12,455 nt of DNA from Gp13-AA77 sp036521995 (GTDB lineage Bacteria; Acidobacteriota; Terriglobia; UBA7540), in assembly GCA_036521995.1 (NCBI GenBank), contig DATDGR010000240.1, positions 1 to 12,455 on the forward strand. The letters run 5' to 3'. The notes below the pieces were generated by a model. That model was given only the letters and a program-made list of their open reading frames with translations, did no database searches and was not told the origin of the DNA. A program made the translations under genes and the position numbers. This document shows positions 1 through 7,423 of this stretch, in pieces (within the stretch, counting starts at the first letter, position 1; each line of letters starts with the position of its first letter).

Positions 1-277
1 CCCTTTCACCGCCGGTGCGACGCTTTAGGTTAGAAAAGTAGGGTAGTTCATAACCCTTCACCGCACGCCTGCGCCTTCCCCGCCTGGCACGTCAGTCCGT
101 TCGCTTTTCTGGACACATATCAGGCCATTGTCAAGGAAACCTCGGTTGGCTGGGTACGTGAGCTATCGCCTCGCAGGACCATGCTGCCCACTAGAATCCC
201 CGAATTCCCAGGGATTATGGCAGGCAGGGCAATCGTTCTCTCAGCACCACAAGGCCGCAGAGGTCTTCGCCAGACGA
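1..277. other. Gene-free stretch downstream of topA
   Basis: No reading frame here has a credible start with a ribosome binding site or recognisable protein content, and none runs off the left edge. There are only short inverted repeats: CACCG/CGGTG near 7-17 and AATCCC/GGGATT at 195-200 and 211-216 with a 10-base loop. Neither is followed by a T-run on the minus strand, so I do not call a topA terminator. The octamer TTCACCGC occurs at about 6 and again at about 57. No tRNA-like cloverleaf was found. Confidence 0.55.
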
Positions 278-2713
278 TTAAGCAGACTCGGCCACCACCT
301 CGTGCTCGTACTTGCAGGCTTCGTTCGGGCAATAACGGGTGGTATCGCCCTTCTTTGAAACCTTTTCGAGCAGGATGGTTGAGCCACATTGAGGACAAGC
401 CTCAGCCACAGGTTTGTCCCAGGCAGTGAACTTGCAATCCGGGTAGCGTGTACACCCGTAGAAGGTCTTGCCGCGCTTCGTCTTGCGCACCGCGATCTCA
501 CCGCTACAGCCCTTTTCCGGGCAAGGGATGCCGAGGGTTTCGCGCTTCACGTACTTGCACTCGGGATAGTTGCTGCACGCCGTGAATTGCCCGTAGCGTC
601 CATGCTTGATGACAAGATGGTTCCCGCATACTGGACATTTTTCTTCGAGCTTCTCGTCAGCTACGGCGGTGGCGGTGCCTTCTTTCATCACGATCTTGCG
701 TGTGCCCTTGCACTCCGGGTACCCTGTGCATCCCAGGAAGTATCCAAACCGGCCGCGTTTTACGGTCATGGGACGCCCGCACTTGTCACAAATCTGATCG
801 GGGACTTCGGGCGGAGGAGGAGCGCCGGTAGCATACTCGGCAGCAAGCTCAGGTGTAAGGTCGCGGGTGCCGTCACATTCGGGGTAGCCGGTGCAGGCCA
901 GAAACCGGCCGTTGCGGCCGAGGCGGATAACCATGGGACGCCCGCACTTCTCGCACTTAACATCGGTCGGGATGCCTTCGCCCTTGATGTCCACCATCTC
1001 GCGCTCGGCGCGCTGCAGTTCCTTCTTGAACTTGCCATAAAACTCATCGAGCGCCTGCGTCCAGGGCAGCGTGCCTTCCTCCACCTCGTCCAGCTCTTCC
1101 TCCATGCGCGCGGTGTAGGCCACGTCAAAGATGTCACTGAAATTCTTCACCAGCAGGTCGTTCACGACCATGCCGAGCTCGGTGGGAAAGAAACGGTTCT
1201 GCACCTTCTCGACATAGTCGCGATTCTGGATGACAGACATGATGCTGGCGTAAGTGGAAGGTCGGCCGATGCCCTTTTCCTCCAGCGCCTTTACCAAGGT
1301 GGCCTCGTTGTAGCGGGGAGGCGGCTCGGTGAAGTGCTGCGCCGGCAGGAGTTCCCGAAGCTGCAGGCGCTCGCCTTTCTCCACCCGGGGCAGCCGGAGC
1401 TTCAGCTCTTCGTCCTCCTCGATATCCACTGTGGTCCGGTCGTCCCGGCCCTCTTCGTAGACGGCGCGGAAGCCATTGAACTTCTCCACCGACCCGGTGG
1501 CGCGCAGCAGGTAATCGCCGGCGGTGATCTCGATGGTGGTCTGGTCGTAGAGCGCGGGATTCATCTGCGCAGCCAGAAAGCGCTGCCAGACGAGCTTGTA
1601 GAGCTTGAATTCGTCCGCCTGCAGGTACTTCTTGACCGCTTGCGGAGTGCGCTCCACCGCCGTGGGCCGGATGGCTTCGTGCGCGTCCTGGGCATCCTTC
1701 TTGCTTTTGTAACGGACCGGCTCGGTCGGGAGGTACGGTTCACCGAACGTCTTCCTGATGTAGTCCCGTGCGGAGCTGATGGCTGTCTCGGCCACGCGCG
1801 TCGAATCGGTGCGCATGTAAGTAATCAAGCCCACAGAGCCCTCATCTCCGAGCTCGATGCCTTCGTAGAGCCTCTGAGCCAGCATCATGGTCTTCTTGGC
1901 GGAAAAGTGGAGCTTGCGCACGGACTCCTGCTGCAGCTTGCTGGTGATGAAAGGCGGCACCGGATACTTGCGCTTCTCGCGCGTGGCCACCGAGTCGACG
2001 GTGAAGGTTGCTCCACGCAAAGCCGCCAGATGGCTGTCTGCGGCCGCCTGGTCCGGAATCTCCAGGTCCTTTCCCAGCTGCTTCACCAGCCGCGCCTCGA
2101 ACGGCGGGGGATTCTGCCCCAGCAACCTGGCGGCAATGGTCCAGTATTCGCGCTTCTGGAAAGCCTGGATCTCGCGCTCACGTTCCACGATCAGGCGCAG
2201 CGCCACCGTCTGGACGCGGCCGGCCGAGATGCCGCGCCGCACTTTGTCCCAGAGCAGCGGGCTCACCTGGTAGCCCACCAGCCGGTCGAGAATCCTTCGT
2301 GCCTGCTGCGCCTCAACCAGGTGAACGTCGATCTTACCGGGGTGATCGAAAGCCGCGCGGATGGCGTCCCGAGTGATCTCGTTGAAAATCACCCGGTAGA
2401 ACTTCGTCTTCTTCGACTCGAGCAATTCCTGCAGGTGGGCGCAGATGGCTTCGCCTTCGCGGTCGGGGTCGGCGGCCAGATAAATCGATTCCGCCTTGGC
2501 GGCCGCGCCCCGGAGTTCCTGGATGACCTCCTTCTTGGACGGAATGGCGCGGTAGCTCGGTTTGAAATCGTCCTCAATCGCCACCCCCAGGTCCTTCTTG
2601 GGCAGATCCATCACGTGGCCCATTGAGGCTTTCACCGTGAATTCGTTCCCGAGGTATTTATTGATGGTCCTCGCCTTGGTTGGCGATTCGACGATGACAA
2701 GTGACTTGCTCAT
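278..2713 (-). CDS. topA: DNA topoisomerase I (type IA) with five C-terminal zinc fingers
   Basis: Relaxes negatively supercoiled DNA by cutting one strand through a 5'-phosphotyrosine link and passing the other strand. It acts on the nucleoid and balances gyrase. The 811 residues begin with a TOPRIM domain (MSKSLVIVESPTKA, then the metal-binding DPDREGE at 82-88). The type IA core follows, with ISAGRVQT near 162-169, the catalytic tyrosine Y299 in ITYMRTDST, AHEAIRPT near 344-351 and the GIGRPSTYASI segment near 481-491. The C-terminus has five four-cysteine fingers: C587/590/607/613, C642/645/662/668, C693/696/713/719, C731/736/754/760 and C773/776/795/800. The first four contain the usual C-[ST]-x-YP-[ED]-C end. 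Start ATG at 2713 matches the family N-terminus, and the gene is complete with a TAA stop. It lies downstream of dprA on the same strand, 203 bases away, with its own likely promoter. The length is within the usual range (E. coli TopA is about 865 residues). Confidence 0.98.
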   Translation of the reverse strand: MSKSLVIVESPTKARTINKYLGNEFTVKASMGHVMDLPKKDLGVAIEDDFKPSYRAIPSKKEVIQELRGAAAKAESIYLAADPDREGEAICAHLQELLESKKTKFYRVIFNEITRDAIRAAFDHPGKIDVHLVEAQQARRILDRLVGYQVSPLLWDKVRRGISAGRVQTVALRLIVEREREIQAFQKREYWTIAARLLGQNPPPFEARLVKQLGKDLEIPDQAAADSHLAALRGATFTVDSVATREKRKYPVPPFITSKLQQESVRKLHFSAKKTMMLAQRLYEGIELGDEGSVGLITYMRTDSTRVAETAISSARDYIRKTFGEPYLPTEPVRYKSKKDAQDAHEAIRPTAVERTPQAVKKYLQADEFKLYKLVWQRFLAAQMNPALYDQTTIEITAGDYLLRATGSVEKFNGFRAVYEEGRDDRTTVDIEEDEELKLRLPRVEKGERLQLRELLPAQHFTEPPPRYNEATLVKALEEKGIGRPSTYASIMSVIQNRDYVEKVQNRFFPTELGMVVNDLLVKNFSDIFDVAYTARMEEELDEVEEGTLPWTQALDEFYGKFKKELQRAEREMVDIKGEGIPTDVKCEKCGRPMVIRLGRNGRFLACTGYPECDGTRDLTPELAAEYATGAPPPPEVPDQICDKCGRPMTVKRGRFGYFLGCTGYPECKGTRKIVMKEGTATAVADEKLEEKCPVCGNHLVIKHGRYGQFTACSNYPECKYVKRETLGIPCPEKGCSGEIAVRKTKRGKTFYGCTRYPDCKFTAWDKPVAEACPQCGSTILLEKVSKKGDTTRYCPNEACKYEHEVVAESA

Positions 2714-2766
2714 GGTTCGGTCGTGAGTTCCTGTTTCTTAGTTGTCGGTATTAGGTCTCGCTTTCA

Positions 2767-2796
2767 GTTATGGGATATGTCTTCTCGCCTTGTCAA
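2767..2796 (-). promoter_or_regulatory. Likely sigma70-type promoter of topA
   Basis: Read on the minus strand there is an exact TTGACA (plus-strand 2791-2796), an 18-base spacer and CATAAC (2767-2772), which matches four of six -10 positions. It lies about 50-80 bases before the topA ATG in the gap between dprA and topA. The ribosome binding site before topA is weak: the nearest purine-rich run is CAGGAA, about 15 bases upstream of the ATG. Confidence 0.5.
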
Positions 2797-2916
2797 ATGA
2801 CCGCACGACGGTAATAGATGCTAGAACGGATGCGAAAGTCGCCGCGAGAGGCGCTCTCTGACGCCGCCAAGGTTCCGGGAATGGGCTGAAACCGACTGAA
2901 AACGCGCCGTTTCCGG

Positions 2917-4074
2917 TCACAGCTTGCGGACGAAATTCTTCCCCGGCAACTGCCGGACCAGTCCGTTAATTTCAAGTTCCAGCAGCGCCGAGAGCACCCG
3001 CGGCTGCGGCAGAGCCACTTGGCCGAAGATCGAATCGATGAAGAGGGCCTGATCCGCCCGGGGCGCGTCGTAAACGGCTTTCTGGTCTTCGCTCAGGCCC
3101 GAGGTCAGTGCAGGCTCGAACAGCGTCGGCGTTTCCGCGCCCTCTCCCGTCTCGAAGCCTTCCCGCGACGGCACCAGTTGCGTTCGAACGGCGGCCGGGA
3201 ATTCCTCCACCACGTCCATCCAGTTATCGACCAGCTTCGCGCCCTGCTTGATCAACAGGTTTGGCCCAAAGCTCTGCGCGGACGTGATATTCCCCGGTAC
3301 GGCGTAGACTTCCCGGTCCTGCTCGGACGCCAGACGCGCCGTGATCAGCGAGCCGCTGTATTCGGCTGCCTCGACCACGACCACCCCAAGCGCGAGACCG
3401 CTGATGATGCGGTTGCGGATGGGGAAATTCTCCGGCTGCGGCGAGGTTCCAAGCGGAAACTCCGAGACAACGGCGCCGCTTTCGATGATCTGCTCCGTCA
3501 AGCGTTTGCTTTCGCGGGGATAAACGACGTCCACCCCGCAACCGAGGACGGCTACTGTCTTCCCTTGCACCTCAAGGGCGCCGCGATGAGAGGCCGAGTC
3601 AATGCCACGCGCCAGCCCGCTCACAATCACGATCTGACGCCGGGCCAGATCAGCCGCCAAGCGATGAGCGACTGAGCTCCCATAGGCCGTCGGACGACGC
3701 GTTCCCACCATGGCCACGGCATGCCGGGCGAGAAGGGCGCCATCTCCGCGCACATAGAGGGCAAGAGGCGGGTCGGCGATCTGTTTCAGCAGGGGTGGGT
3801 AACCAGGGCTGCCGAAAACCGCTAGCTGGCATCCGAGCTTCTCCGCCTCCACCATCTCCCGTTCGGCCTCAGCCAAGCCCGCTCCCCCGCGCAAACGCTC
3901 CGCCACCCGCGCCGCCAAGCCACAACCTTCGAGCGCTGTGAGCGATGCAGCGTAGACTGCCTCGGGCGACCCGAAGTGCTCCACCAGCTTCTGGGCGCTT
4001 CGGATGCCAAGGCCTTCCACGCGTCCGAGACCGAGCCACTGCTGAACTGTCGCGTCAGTAAGAGCTGATGCCAA
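2917..4074 (-). CDS. dprA: DNA-processing protein DprA (Smf)
   Basis: Binds incoming single-stranded DNA in the cytoplasm during natural transformation and loads RecA onto it. Many non-competent bacteria also keep the gene. The 385 residues show the usual three parts: an N-terminal helical/HhH-like region (about 1-70), the Rossmann-like core (GTRRPTAYG 124-132, SGLARGID 152-159, NRIISGLA 221-228, GSLITA 241-246, PGN 260-262), and a C-terminal winged-helix domain (about 330-385). The start is a TTG at 4074-4072, preceded by GAGGAA four to five bases upstream on the minus strand. No ATG in this frame lies close enough to preserve the conserved N-terminus, where WLGLGRVEGLG starts at residue 13. 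A GTG at 4091 is in another frame. It sits next to topA, a common bacterial arrangement. The gene is complete, ending in TGA. Confidence 0.96.
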   Translation of the reverse strand: MASALTDATVQQWLGLGRVEGLGIRSAQKLVEHFGSPEAVYAASLTALEGCGLAARVAERLRGGAGLAEAEREMVEAEKLGCQLAVFGSPGYPPLLKQIADPPLALYVRGDGALLARHAVAMVGTRRPTAYGSSVAHRLAADLARRQIVIVSGLARGIDSASHRGALEVQGKTVAVLGCGVDVVYPRESKRLTEQIIESGAVVSEFPLGTSPQPENFPIRNRIISGLALGVVVVEAAEYSGSLITARLASEQDREVYAVPGNITSAQSFGPNLLIKQGAKLVDNWMDVVEEFPAAVRTQLVPSREGFETGEGAETPTLFEPALTSGLSEDQKAVYDAPRADQALFIDSIFGQVALPQPRVLSALLELEINGLVRQLPGKNFVRKL

Positions 4075-4107
4075 GATTCCTCAAGTATCACTGCATTAAT
4101 TACTTTA

Positions 4108-4136
4108 GTTCTAACTCAACTCCGGGGTGTTGTCAA
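4108..4136 (-). promoter_or_regulatory. Likely sigma70-type promoter of dprA
   Basis: Read on the minus strand: an exact TTGACA (plus-strand 4131-4136), a 17-base spacer and TAGAAC (4108-4113), four of six -10 matches. Transcription would begin near 4100, leaving a leader of about 25 bases before the TTG start codon. It lies in the 139-base gap between dprA and the small membrane-protein gene, so dprA is probably transcribed on its own. Confidence 0.6.
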
Positions 4137-4213
4137 GCGGGTGCTTCTTTGGGACGTGTCCTGATGAGGGAAGGGATTGGAGATGCCGGTAAGAGCCTCA
4201 GGCAGAAGCCGAT

Positions 4214-4555
4214 CTAGCGTTCTCGGGTGTGGAGGGCCGCTTGAGTCTGATGCCTGCTGATCGCCCACTCACCCACCTCAGCGGAGGCCTCGGAAAGCAT
4301 GTTCGCGAGGGGACGGACCAGGCTCACAACGACGGCGACGGTGATGACTCCGCCCGAGATCAGCAAATGCTCGGCGGACCGCAGTAAGTCCTTGCGATTG
4401 AACGAGGAAGGTCGCTGCGTGCGGGACCTGAAATAGGTCGTGAGCACCGCCACGACGTAGTAAAGACCCACCGCCACCAAACCCATTCTAAGCAATGCCC
4501 AAAGCAGCTCTTGCGCTCGCATGGTCCGTCCCGCCTTTTCCTCCCGGTCTTCCAC
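4214..4555 (-). CDS. Small two-helix membrane protein, unknown function
   Basis: I do not recognise the family. The 113 residues contain two hydrophobic segments, about 17-41 (LLWALLRMGLVAVGLYYVVA) and about 62-83 (HLLISGGVITVAVVVSLV). A basic Arg/Ser/Thr/Gln loop joins them (RSRTQRPSSFNRKD), and the C-terminus is hydrophilic. By the positive-inside rule the loop is probably cytoplasmic, with both ends outside. The start is uncertain. The GTG at 4555 gives 113 residues but has a purine run directly against the codon. The ATG at 4522 gives 102 residues, has GGCGGGAC in front and keeps both helices. It ends in TAG. It lies upstream of dprA on the same strand and may have its own promoter, which I could not locate. 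Its two clean hydrophobic helices support a real gene, but nothing indicates its function. Confidence 0.65.
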   Translation of the reverse strand: MEDREEKAGRTMRAQELLWALLRMGLVAVGLYYVVAVLTTYFRSRTQRPSSFNRKDLLRSAEHLLISGGVITVAVVVSLVRPLANMLSEASAEVGEWAISRHQTQAALHTRER

Positions 4556-4846
4556 CCCTTTAGATTCGATCGAGGATTAGAGCGATGCAACTCTGTTGCC
4601 AGTACCATCCTGTCGGCCGCGCGAGCATCAAGAAATCCCCAGCCCAGGGTTAAGCTGCAATGTTGCTTGGTGATAGTCTCGGCCCGAGAAAGGCGAATCA
4701 CGATGAACCCGCCCGAATTCTTTGGCCCACACCCGGTCGTTTCTACACGGGCTATCCGAACGGTTAGATATTCGATCCCAAAAAGCATAGGGTAGACCAC
4801 TGGGCCGCCCCTTCACACTAGGGGATGGATCAGGCTCCCACTGAGC
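4556..4846. other. Divergent intergenic region before the plus-strand cluster
   Basis: This stretch separates the minus-strand genes from the plus-strand cluster. Open frames on both strands lack ribosome binding sites and recognisable content, and I treat them as chance. Small hairpins occur at 4587-4599 (GCAAC-TCT-GTTGC) and 4808-4824 (CCCCT/AGGGG, 7-base loop). The second lies about 20 bases before the cluster's -35 box and could be an operator, but it is too short to claim. Confidence 0.45.
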
Positions 4847-4875
4847 TTGACACTCCGGTTGGACATTGATAGGAT
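4847..4875 (+). promoter_or_regulatory. Promoter of the accessory cluster
   Basis: An exact TTGACA (4847-4852), a 17-base spacer and TAGGAT (4870-4875), four of six -10 matches. Transcription would start near 4882, just before the strong ribosome binding site of the first cluster gene. This is the clearest promoter in front of the plus-strand genes and probably drives at least the first five, which are tightly packed. Confidence 0.65.
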
Positions 4876-4890
4876 AGCTGCCAAATTCTC

Positions 4891-4897
4891 GAGGAGG
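4891..4897 (+). promoter_or_regulatory. Ribosome binding site fixing the GTG start of the first cluster gene
   Basis: GAGGAGG lies eight bases before the GTG at 4906. An ATG at 4901 is only three bases away and its frame stops within about 20 codons, so the GTG is the real start. Confidence 0.75.
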
Positions 4898-4905
4898 TTC
4901 ATGCC

Positions 4906-5364
4906 GTGGGCTTCACGATGCCGCAGCCGTTGGAAGTGGATTCGAGCGGTTCCATAGGAGCCGTGGTAAGCGGTTCTCTGGGCGCGGTGGGACCCGTCAC
5001 TGTGGCCGGTATTCCGGATACCTTCCACATCGACATCGACAAACTTCCCAAGATTCACTTAGGGATTGATCCGGTCACCCTCAATCCGGTGACCCTGCAC
5101 CTTGATCCTGTTGACTTGAACCTGAGCATCAAGGAAATCCCGAACACCCGCGCCCACCTCCCCGCCGATTTCACCGTCGGCCTTTCGGTACTGGGCATGG
5201 AGCTGCTTTGCGTCCGCCTCTGCGGCGAAGCCCAGATGATTACCGAGCCCTACCACCCCAACCCGTGCGAACGTTGCGGGGAGCGGGAGTTGCAGCTTCC
5301 TGGCCGGGACTTGAAGGAGAGCCGCGAGCGTAAGGCGGGCGGGCTCAACGCAAAGAGGGGTTAG
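4906..5364 (+). CDS. Short beta-repeat protein with four cysteines, first gene of the cluster
   Basis: Family not recognised. The 152 residues start at a GTG with a strong ribosome binding site. Residues 13-36 are a Gly/Ser/Val stretch (SSGSIGAVVSGSLGAVGPV). Residues 40-76 alternate hydrophobic and polar positions with a repeated D/N-P-V-[TD]-L unit (DPVTL, NPVTL, DPVDL), as expected of short amphipathic strands stacked in a sheet or beta-solenoid. A denser, possibly globular part follows (about 77-118, with HLPADFTVGLSVLG). C102, C106, C121 and C124 (the last two as CERC) could bind metal or form disulfides. The tail from about 130 is charged. There is no signal peptide or membrane helix, so it is probably cytoplasmic. 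The next gene begins three bases after its stop, so the two are surely co-transcribed. A structural role such as scaffold or coat is my inference from repeats and context. Confidence 0.8.
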   Translation: MGFTMPQPLEVDSSGSIGAVVSGSLGAVGPVTVAGIPDTFHIDIDKLPKIHLGIDPVTLNPVTLHLDPVDLNLSIKEIPNTRAHLPADFTVGLSVLGMELLCVRLCGEAQMITEPYHPNPCERCGERELQLPGRDLKESRERKAGGLNAKRG

Positions 5365-5367
5365 AAG

Positions 5368-6090
5368 GTGGCTGGTAAAGCAGACAGTACGCAACTCCTG
5401 CGATTCCGAGGGTCGCCCCGCGCGATCGAAGCCCTTATTCCAGTCGGCGTTCGCGAGGCGACCGCACGAAATCTCGTTGCACACATCGAGACAGAATTGA
5501 AGCCCTCCATCGTTGTCCATCCCATTCCGGTCGGAACATCGGCCACCCGCTTGCGACTGGTCTTGCCGGAATCGATGCCGCCCGGCGCTTATAGGGGTAC
5601 AGTGCAAGTCGGCGATTCGCGGTATCCGATCCTGGCGGAGGTGGAAGCCTACCCGCATTTGCGGCTTTCGCCCACGCGTCTATCGCTTGAAGCTGCTGCG
5701 AGCTCCGAGGTGGAGGTCGAGCTTACCGTGGTGAACGGCGGCAATGTTATCTGCGAGGTCGGCCGGGCCTATGCTCTCGGTCTGTTTGACAAAGACGGTC
5801 TCAATCGGGGTACGGCGGCGGCCTTTCAGGAGGATTCCCCGCGAGGCCAGGAGCGGGTGGGCCGGCTCATGGACGAATTCGCGGAGGGCTACGGCGGCTT
5901 TCTTCGAATGAAGGTTGAAGAAGGCGCGGGACCCCTCGAGCCCGGCCAGCTTCGAAACCTGAGGCTCAAACTGAAAATGCCTGACCGCCTGAAGGCGGGA
6001 CGGAGCTATTTTGGAACATGGAGCTTCCATAACCTCGCGTACCAGGTGACTGTACGAGCGATGGGCCGGGAAGCTGGGGAGGTCCAATGA
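5368..6090 (+). CDS. Two-domain immunoglobulin-like beta-sandwich protein
   Basis: Family not recognised; 240 residues. The start is a GTG three bases after the previous stop, with GAGGGG seven bases upstream. Two beta-rich modules are visible. Module one (about 5-95) ends in an LRLVLPESMPPGAYRGTV hairpin. Module two (about 96-232) starts LRLSPTRLSLEA, runs through VEVELTVVNGGN and ends LKAGRSYFGTWSFHNLAYQV. An insertion rich in Gly, Glu and Arg (about 138-190) interrupts module two. The pattern of a Pro-rich turn, then G-x-Y-x-G, then a hydrophobic strand recurs in the genes at 6788 and 9702. No signal peptide, membrane segment or catalytic motif is visible. It resembles cytoplasmic adhesion or scaffold modules (NEW3/CARDB-like folds) in general form only. 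Its stop overlaps the next start as ATGA. Confidence 0.82.
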   Translation: MAGKADSTQLLRFRGSPRAIEALIPVGVREATARNLVAHIETELKPSIVVHPIPVGTSATRLRLVLPESMPPGAYRGTVQVGDSRYPILAEVEAYPHLRLSPTRLSLEAAASSEVEVELTVVNGGNVICEVGRAYALGLFDKDGLNRGTAAAFQEDSPRGQERVGRLMDEFAEGYGGFLRMKVEEGAGPLEPGQLRNLRLKLKMPDRLKAGRSYFGTWSFHNLAYQVTVRAMGREAGEVQ

Positions 6091-6767
6091 GTCAGGCTGG
6101 CTCTGAGCGTCCAATCCTCGACGGACGTCCGATCCTGGATCTGATGCAATCCTTCGGCGACGAAATGATCCGTTCGCTGAACACTCTCCTCGATCAGGGG
6201 AGCAAGATGAGCGGGGACCTGCTGGACTCGCTGAGCGCTAGCCAATTGTCCGGGACCCTAAGCGAGTTGCTGCAGTCTGGCATGCAACAGCTCGGTCGCT
6301 CTGGGAGTTGCGGCTGTAGAAGCTCGCGGACCGGTACATGTAGCTGCAAGATTCCGCCGCCCTGCTGGGCGCCTCAGCCCGTGGGAGAGGTGGTCAGCCA
6401 CGTTTGTCCCGGCGGAACCGCAACGCTGCGTATCTGTGTCACCAACTGCGGTGCCGCAGGGCGCGAGGTTGTCATAAAGGCAGAGCACAACGAGGGGATC
6501 ACAGTAACGCCTTCTAGCTTGCACCTCGGCCCCCTCGAGCGTAAGTGTGTGACCGTCTCGGTGGCCCTAGCCGGTGAGGCGGCTTCAGGCCACGAGCGTG
6601 AGGTCATAGTTTGGGTGCTGGGTTGCCAGGACCACTATCTGCGGTGGAAGATCAAGACCGCCAAGCGGGGCACGGATTGCTGTCACGAAGTAGATGTCGA
6701 GGATTGCCCTGATCTGATTCACCACTGGTATGATCACTTCTATTGCGAACGCCCCTGCATGCACTAG
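6087..6767 (+). CDS. Cysteine-rich Ig-like protein with a helical N-terminus
   Basis: Family not recognised; 226 residues. The start ATG overlaps the previous stop by four bases, with GGGGAGG upstream. Residues 10-70 look like amphipathic helices (ILDLMQSFGDEMIRSLNTLL and DLLDSLSASQLSGTLSELLQ). A cysteine cluster follows (C75, C77, C85, C87, C93). An Ig-like beta-sandwich spans about 95-190 (GGTATLRICVTNCG, then GITVTPSSLHLGPLERKCVT), and the C-terminus is Cys/His-rich (C198, C199, C207, HHWYDHFYC at 212-220, C224). There are 15 cysteines in all, far more than in its neighbours. The beta part aligns by eye with those of the proteins at 6788 and 9702 (xPxxLxLxPxE followed by alternating strand residues). 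With no signal peptide, the cysteines more likely bind metal (zinc or iron-sulfur) or cross-link an assembly than form secreted disulfides. This is inference. Confidence 0.82.
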   Translation: MSQAGSERPILDGRPILDLMQSFGDEMIRSLNTLLDQGSKMSGDLLDSLSASQLSGTLSELLQSGMQQLGRSGSCGCRSSRTGTCSCKIPPPCWAPQPVGEVVSHVCPGGTATLRICVTNCGAAGREVVIKAEHNEGITVTPSSLHLGPLERKCVTVSVALAGEAASGHEREVIVWVLGCQDHYLRWKIKTAKRGTDCCHEVDVEDCPDLIHHWYDHFYCERPCMH

Positions 6768-6787
6768 GATCGACAACAGGAGGAATC

Positions 6788-7423
6788 GTGGCAGGTATGG
6801 GCCAAGCGGAAGATGTCTGGCGTCGGGCCATCGATGCGAATCTGCGTTTTTATGGCGCGCTGGGCCGGCTGACTGCTGACTACTTTAGGGACCTCTTTAG
6901 TGTGCTGGGTGGAGTTGCGTCGCCTCAGGCAGCGAAAGCAACGGCTACCGCCTCGGAGCCGGCGAAATCGCAGAAGCGAACCGCGGTGATGGTTCTGGAG
7001 GAGGTTGCCGGAAAGACGGCGGTGGGTGTGTTCCTAGTCGAAAACCACTTAAGTCACGAGGTTGCGGAGCGGCCGGTGAGCTCGGTTTTTGTTGACTCGG
7101 CAGGTCGCAAAGTCAGTCCGGTGATCCGGTTTGATCCGGAGGTTGTGACCCTAGCGCCCGGGGAGCAGCTACTGGTTCGTGTGATGGCGGCGATCGACGA
7201 TAAGCTCGAGCCTGAGGTCCGCTACCAGGGCGAGTTGACCATACGGGAGCTCACGAGTACGGCGATTCCCATTGTATTGCGCCGCAGGACAGTCGCGGAC
7301 GGCCCTCCAGGCCCGGCTACTTCCAGTCGCCCGGCCGGTGTCGGCCGGAAAAAGAACGCACCGAGCCGTCGCGCCAGATCGAAGCGTGGTTCCGCGCATC
7401 GTGCCGATGGCAAGGGCCAATGA
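6788..7423 (+). CDS. Ig-like protein with amphipathic N-terminal helix and basic tail
   Basis: Family not recognised. The chosen GTG start (6788) gives 211 residues; AGGAGG at 6778-6783 lies four bases upstream. ATG 6797 is the alternative, three residues shorter, with longer spacing. Residues 8-40 form an amphipathic helix containing NLRFYGALGRLTADYFRDLF. A linker rich in Ala, Thr, Ser and Lys (about 43-64) leads to a beta-sandwich (about 65-167), with DPEVVTLAPGEQLLVRV and EVRYQGELTI. The tail (about 170-211) is Pro/Arg/Lys-rich and probably disordered (RKKNAPSRRARSKRG). This three-part layout matches the protein at 9702, including the FYGxL motif, so the two are probably paralogues. Helix plus basic tail recalls granule-binding phasins with DNA-binding tails, but this is analogy, not homology. 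It ends in an ATGA overlap with the methyltransferase gene. Confidence 0.82.
   Translation: MAGMGQAEDVWRRAIDANLRFYGALGRLTADYFRDLFSVLGGVASPQAAKATATASEPAKSQKRTAVMVLEEVAGKTAVGVFLVENHLSHEVAERPVSSVFVDSAGRKVSPVIRFDPEVVTLAPGEQLLVRVMAAIDDKLEPEVRYQGELTIRELTSTAIPIVLRRRTVADGPPGPATSSRPAGVGRKKNAPSRRARSKRGSAHRADGKGQ

Noticed and set aside
20..80. tRNA-like GGGTTATGAACTACCC segment on the minus strand
   Set aside because: No acceptor stem, T-loop or cloverleaf could be folded around it.
389..2626. Very long open frame (745 codons) on the plus strand opposite topA
   Set aside because: topA on the minus strand is certain, with all catalytic motifs. The opposite frame has no family motif and is kept open by the GC-rich codon use of topA.
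2900..2912. AAACG-CGC-CGTTT hairpin just after dprA as a terminator
   Set aside because: The stem is only five base pairs and the T-run on the minus strand is four bases; too weak to call.
4360..4800. 146-codon minus-strand frame upstream of and overlapping the small membrane gene
   Set aside because: It overlaps the better-supported membrane protein in another frame, has an odd Arg/Cys/Trp-rich composition and no ribosome binding site.
4808..4824. CCCCT/AGGGG inverted repeat before the cluster promoter as an operator
   Set aside because: Five-base arms are common by chance in GC-rich DNA and no matching second site was seen.
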